From Flammeovirgaceae bacterium (GTDB lineage Bacteria > Bacteroidota > Bacteroidia > Cytophagales > Cyclobacteriaceae), in contig JAKEEN010000233.1 in NCBI GenBank assembly GCA_022616575.1, positions 1 through 10,406 on the forward strand: a stretch of DNA of 10,406 nt, given 5' to 3'. The position numbers and the translations under genes were made by a program. The notes under the pieces were generated by a model that worked only from the letters and a program-made list of their open reading frames with translations, did not search any database and was not told the DNA's origin. This document shows positions 7,749 through 10,406 of this stretch, in pieces (the first letter of the stretch is position 1; each line of letters opens with the position of its first letter).

Positions 7749-8254
7749 GCCCGGTCTGGAAAAATGTACTGCAATAAGACGATAACAAAGGTAGTGAACA
7801 AAGTGCTTGCCAGTGCTTTCCTGAGGGTAATCCAGAACAGATGAAACCCACCAACTTCAGTAAAGAAAAGTACTGTGTGATGAATGAAAATCAGCGGCAT
7901 CGCGTACATAAGAAACCAGGTAATACCACCAAGATTGATTGACGGAACACTTCCTGTTTCGTACCCTCCTAACGGAGTGATTCTTGCAATCCAGAAATTG
8001 CGTAAATAAATCATGAGAACGCAGCTGAGTGCGTGAAGACCGAGGCTATCGTAGAAAACATCAATGCTGAAGCCCATCAGGAAACCGAGGCCCAACAAGG
8101 CAAGGCTTCCCATTTCAATCGGGAGAAGCAGGAGGAAGGAGACATGTAAGAAACAAAAGGCAGTATGAAACAAAACCACATTCTTTAGTACCAATACCTG
8201 AAAGAACAAGTGGACAATGAATAAAATGGGTACTATGATGGCTGAGCGTCTCAA
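7745..8254 (-). CDS. mreD: Rod shape-determining membrane protein MreD
   Basis: MreD is a small inner-membrane protein that bridges MreC and the RodA-PBP2 synthase. The 169 residues are almost entirely hydrophobic, with five or six predicted membrane helices. The family-typical stretch FSIDVFYDSLGLHALS (62-77) matches the conserved D...YD..G.H pattern. The only credible start is TTG (8254-8252), which forms a TTGA overlap with the mreC stop. In this frame a TGA lies five codons upstream, and the first ATG downstream is codon 48, which would remove the first helix. The start therefore probably depends on ribosomes finishing mreC. The 3' end overlaps mrdA by four bases (ATGA). Confidence 0.92.
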   Translation of the reverse strand: MRRSAIIVPILFIVHLFFQVLVLKNVVLFHTAFCFLHVSFLLLLPIEMGSLALLGLGFLMGFSIDVFYDSLGLHALSCVLMIYLRNFWIARITPLGGYETGSVPSINLGGITWFLMYAMPLIFIHHTVLFFTEVGGFHLFWITLRKALASTLFTTFVIVLLQYIFPDRA

Positions 8255-9090
8255 CGATTCAGAAGTTCAATTTTATGTTGGAGCGAATCAATTTCTTGTT
8301 TGTAGGTACTTTTTACTACGGCTACATAAGATAATTTTCTGAAATCCTGGGCAAGCTTTACGCGGATGGTTAGAAACGGTTCTTCATCGCGTTGACCTAC
8401 CTCATCAATAACACCAATTAGAATATTTTCAGGAAACACTGCATTGTATCCGCTGGTGGTAATAGTATCGCCTTTAATAGGTTTCACGTGCCGGGGGATG
8501 AAATTCAAGTAAACACAGTTCGCATCATCACCATCCCATTGAGCAGAACCCAGGTGCCCGGTTCGCTTTACAAGCGCAGAAACCATAACATCGGTATTCA
8601 GCAAGGAACTTACTACGCTGAAATTTTTAGAAGTAATCTTTACTTTGCCAATGGCGCCATATTCGCTGATGACAGCCATACCCGCTTTAACACTGTCGCG
8701 TGCACCTTTATTGATGGTGAAGTAATTTTTGAAACGATCTACGGAATTGCTGATTACCCGGGCGCTCACAAAATCATATCGATGAATAAAATTAGAATCG
8801 TAGGCAGCATTCTCATGCACAGCAGACATCTGTTGTGAATATTGCTCCAGTTTTTTTCTAAGAGCCACATTTTCTTCTGCCAGCGTTTGATTGACATCGC
8901 GAAGAGCAAAGTAATTCCTGACATCGGAAGAGAATGAATTAATGCCGGCAACAAATTGATTTGAAGAATTAAAGAAAGCAGCCCCCTGATACTGGTTGTT
9001 CTGAATGATCAGCCAGGTACAAAATACTTCCAGTACGATAAAGGTGAAGAACGTCCGATGATTATAAATGAAGAGAAATATCCTGTTCAT
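8251..9090 (-). CDS. mreC: Rod shape-determining protein MreC
   Basis: MreC is a bitopic inner-membrane scaffold whose periplasmic part binds PBP2 and shifts it to the active state. The 279-residue protein has a short cytoplasmic N-terminus, one membrane helix (about 13-30) and a coiled-coil segment (about 64-90, rich in Glu, Leu and Lys). The conserved beta-rich core follows, with ARVISNSVDRFKNYFTINKG (110-129) and TTSGYNAVFPENILIGVI (211-228). A short C-terminal amphipathic helix covers about 264-278. Length matches the family. It starts four bases after the mreB stop and its TGA lies inside the mreD start, so it sits tightly between its partners in one transcription unit. Confidence 0.95.
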   Translation of the reverse strand: MNRIFLFIYNHRTFFTFIVLEVFCTWLIIQNNQYQGAAFFNSSNQFVAGINSFSSDVRNYFALRDVNQTLAEENVALRKKLEQYSQQMSAVHENAAYDSNFIHRYDFVSARVISNSVDRFKNYFTINKGARDSVKAGMAVISEYGAIGKVKITSKNFSVVSSLLNTDVMVSALVKRTGHLGSAQWDGDDANCVYLNFIPRHVKPIKGDTITTSGYNAVFPENILIGVIDEVGQRDEEPFLTIRVKLAQDFRKLSYVAVVKSTYKQEIDSLQHKIELLNR

Positions 9091-9094
9091 CGGT

Positions 9095-10120
9095 CTAGGT
9101 CATGATCACCGAGCGATAGTGTTGTAAATCTTTGAGGGCAGCTCCGGTGCCGCGAACAACTGCGCGTAGTGGATCATCCGCTACATGAATTGGCAATTTG
9201 GTTTTAAGTGCAAGGCGTTTATCAAGTCCGCGAAGCATAGCGCCACCGCCTGTCAAATAAATTCCACGTTCATAAATATCGGCAGAAAGTTCAGGAGGGG
9301 AAGTTTCCAGCGCCTTCAGTACGGCTTCCTCAAGTTTTGAAACTGACTTATCAAGAGCGAAAGCAATTTCGGAATAAGAAATTTTAATAGTCTTCGGAAT
9401 GCCCGTCATCAAATCGCGTCCCCGTATTTCATAATCATCAGGGCCGTTATCTAATTCAGTCAATGCCGAACCTACTTCGATTTTTACTTTCTCTGCTGTG
9501 CGTTCACCAATCAACAGATTGTGCTGTCTGCGCATGTAGTCGAGAATATCACGGTTGAAGGTATCCCCGGCCACGCGGATCGATTGGTCGCAAACAATGC
9601 CCGATAAAGCAATGACGGCAATATCGGTAGTACCTCCACCAATATCCACGATCATGTTGCCAACCGGCTGTTCAATGTCAATTCCAATTCCGATGGCTGC
9701 TGCGATCGGCTCGTGAATCATATATACTTCTTTGGCACCGGCATGTTCAGCGGAGTCGCGCACAGCACGTTTTTCTACTTCCGTGATTCCGGAAGGAATG
9801 CAAATTACCATTCGGTATGAAGGAGGAAAAATACGTTTGCCTGTGTCGATCATCTTGATGAGACCGCGAATCATTAATTCAGCCGCCTGGAAATCGGCAA
9901 TCACCCCTTCTTTCAGTGGACGAATGGTCTTGATATTTTCATGCGTCTTCTCGTGCATCTGCATGGCTTCGCGACCGATGGCAAGCACTTTTCCATGTTG
10001 CTTATCGATGGCTACGATCGAAGGTTCATCCACAACGATTTTGTCTTTGTAAATGATGAGGGTGTTGGCGGTACCGAGGTCTATTGCGATGTCGCTGGTG
10101 AAGAAATCAAAAAGGGCCAT
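9095..10120 (-). CDS. mreB: Rod shape-determining actin homologue MreB
   Basis: MreB is an ATP-dependent, membrane-associated filament protein on the cytoplasmic face that orients the elongation machinery. The 341 residues match the family length. Actin-fold motifs are complete: phosphate-1 DLGTANT (14-20), the catalytic-region Glu in HEP (136-138), phosphate-2 DIGGGTTD (159-166), the connecting segment ERTAEKVKIEVG (206-217) and the adenosine motif YLTGGGAML (288-296). The N-terminal MALFDFF supplies a short hydrophobic, membrane-binding end. The ATG at 10120-10118 is preceded by an AT-rich leader with no Shine-Dalgarno, as is usual in Bacteroidota. It is the first gene of the mreBCD-mrdA-rodA unit. 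Confidence 0.98.
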   Translation of the reverse strand: MALFDFFTSDIAIDLGTANTLIIYKDKIVVDEPSIVAIDKQHGKVLAIGREAMQMHEKTHENIKTIRPLKEGVIADFQAAELMIRGLIKMIDTGKRIFPPSYRMVICIPSGITEVEKRAVRDSAEHAGAKEVYMIHEPIAAAIGIGIDIEQPVGNMIVDIGGGTTDIAVIALSGIVCDQSIRVAGDTFNRDILDYMRRQHNLLIGERTAEKVKIEVGSALTELDNGPDDYEIRGRDLMTGIPKTIKISYSEIAFALDKSVSKLEEAVLKALETSPPELSADIYERGIYLTGGGAMLRGLDKRLALKTKLPIHVADDPLRAVVRGTGAALKDLQHYRSVIMT

Positions 10121-10142
10121 TGAAGGAATTTAAAAATTGGGT

Positions 10143-10150
10143 CGAAATTA
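10143..10150 (-). promoter_or_regulatory. Weak candidate -7 box for the mreB operon
   Basis: Reading the minus strand, TAATTTCG differs from the Bacteroidota -7 consensus TAnnTTTG at one base and lies about 22 nt before the mreB ATG. No matching -33 TTG is seen. The 78-nt stretch between mreB and the toxin remnant is AT-rich and is the obvious place for the mreB promoter, but the true start could lie elsewhere, including inside or beyond the remnant. Confidence 0.25.
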
Positions 10151-10198
10151 AATAAATAATTCGTTGAATTTATGTACGATTCATGCTAAAAACCTACT

Positions 10199-10406
10199 TC
10201 ATTTTTTATATTGAATTACTTCAATCTGATTTATCCTCGAAAAGATTTTATCAGCCGTTAAAAGTGGGCAAATTGGTGTTATATGCAGTGGCAGCAATGA
10301 TGGCATCGGGCACTTCAAGTTTGTACTCACGCCTAAACTGACCTGCTATCTTAACTAATCCTACTTTGTCAAGTTAGAGTTTCTTCATAGACAAAGAATG
10401 CCAACC
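10199..10406 (-). pseudogene. Decayed PIN-domain (VapC-like) toxin gene, extends past the window
   Basis: VapC-type PIN toxins are Mg-dependent RNases. Reading the minus strand from 10406, one frame gives GWHSLSMKKL, a stop (TAA 10376-10374), then LDKVGLVKIAGQFRREYKL and VPDAIIAATAYNTNLPTF. It ends prematurely at TGA 10253-10251. VPDAIIAATA is the C-terminal PIN signature with its metal-binding Asp. Removing one base from the A-run 10260-10263 (plus strand) lets the frame continue as LTADKIFSRINQIEVIQYKK to TGA 10201-10199. That is the expected PIN C-terminus (LLTADKxFxxI), including the final acidic position. The spacing between GWHSLS and DKVG looks about 18 residues too short, so an internal deletion is also likely. 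The N-terminal half, with the first metal Asp, and any antitoxin lie outside the window. The family call is firm; the count of lesions is inferred. Confidence 0.72.

Noticed and set aside
8488..8838. Plus-strand open frame of 116 codons opposite mreC
   Set aside because: It lies wholly within mreC on the other strand, with no recognisable domain; it is a shadow of a clearly conserved gene.
9732..10052. Plus-strand open frame of 106 codons opposite mreB
   Set aside because: It is antisense to the conserved mreB motifs and its composition looks like reverse-strand translation, with no family similarity.
10199..10406. Programmed frameshifting to make a full PIN toxin
   Set aside because: The run is only four bases, and a separate in-frame stop and probable deletion lie upstream, so ordinary decay is the simpler explanation.

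Overview
The window looks like chromosomal DNA from a member of the Bacteroidota, most likely in or near the Cytophagales. The evidence is a PorZ-like protein with a type IX secretion (T9SS) sorting domain, a thymidine kinase whose zinc ligands are lost in the way I associate with this phylum, a Bacteroidota-type mreBCD-mrdA-rodA cluster, and weak Shine-Dalgarno signals. This assignment rests on protein style, not on a marker RNA.

The left block, 1-3529, is read on the minus strand in the order tdk, porZ, recO. tdk and porZ share one base (TAATG) and are probably translationally coupled. recO follows after a 76-nt gap that carries a perfect 8-bp palindrome. recO runs off the left edge of the window, probably within a codon of its stop. 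Next come a 122-nt divergent intergenic region and a lone plus-strand gene (3652-4608). That gene encodes a conserved, apparently cytosolic, helical protein of unknown function. It converges on rodA, and the 47-nt space between the two stops holds an AT-only inverted repeat that may terminate transcription from both sides.

The right block, 4656-10120, is the complete cell-elongation (elongasome) cluster, read on the minus strand in the order mreB, mreC, mreD, mrdA (PBP2), rodA. MreB forms the cytoplasmic actin-like filament. MreC and MreD link it across the membrane to the RodA-PBP2 pair, in which RodA polymerises glycan strands and PBP2 cross-links them. The genes are extremely compact: a 4-nt gap (mreB/mreC), a TTGA overlap (mreC/mreD), an ATGA overlap (mreD/mrdA), and a directly abutting TAA-GTG (mrdA/rodA). 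Two of the five genes appear to use non-ATG starts: mreD TTG and rodA GTG.

Upstream of mreB, about 10199-10406 on the minus strand, there is no intact gene. There is, however, a recognisable decayed PIN-domain (VapC-like) toxin reading frame with an in-frame stop, a likely 1-nt frameshift and possibly an internal deletion. It continues past the right edge. I found no RNA gene, CRISPR array, insertion sequence or prophage gene. Apart from the toxin remnant, the palindrome and the uncharacterised helical protein, this is an ordinary housekeeping region.
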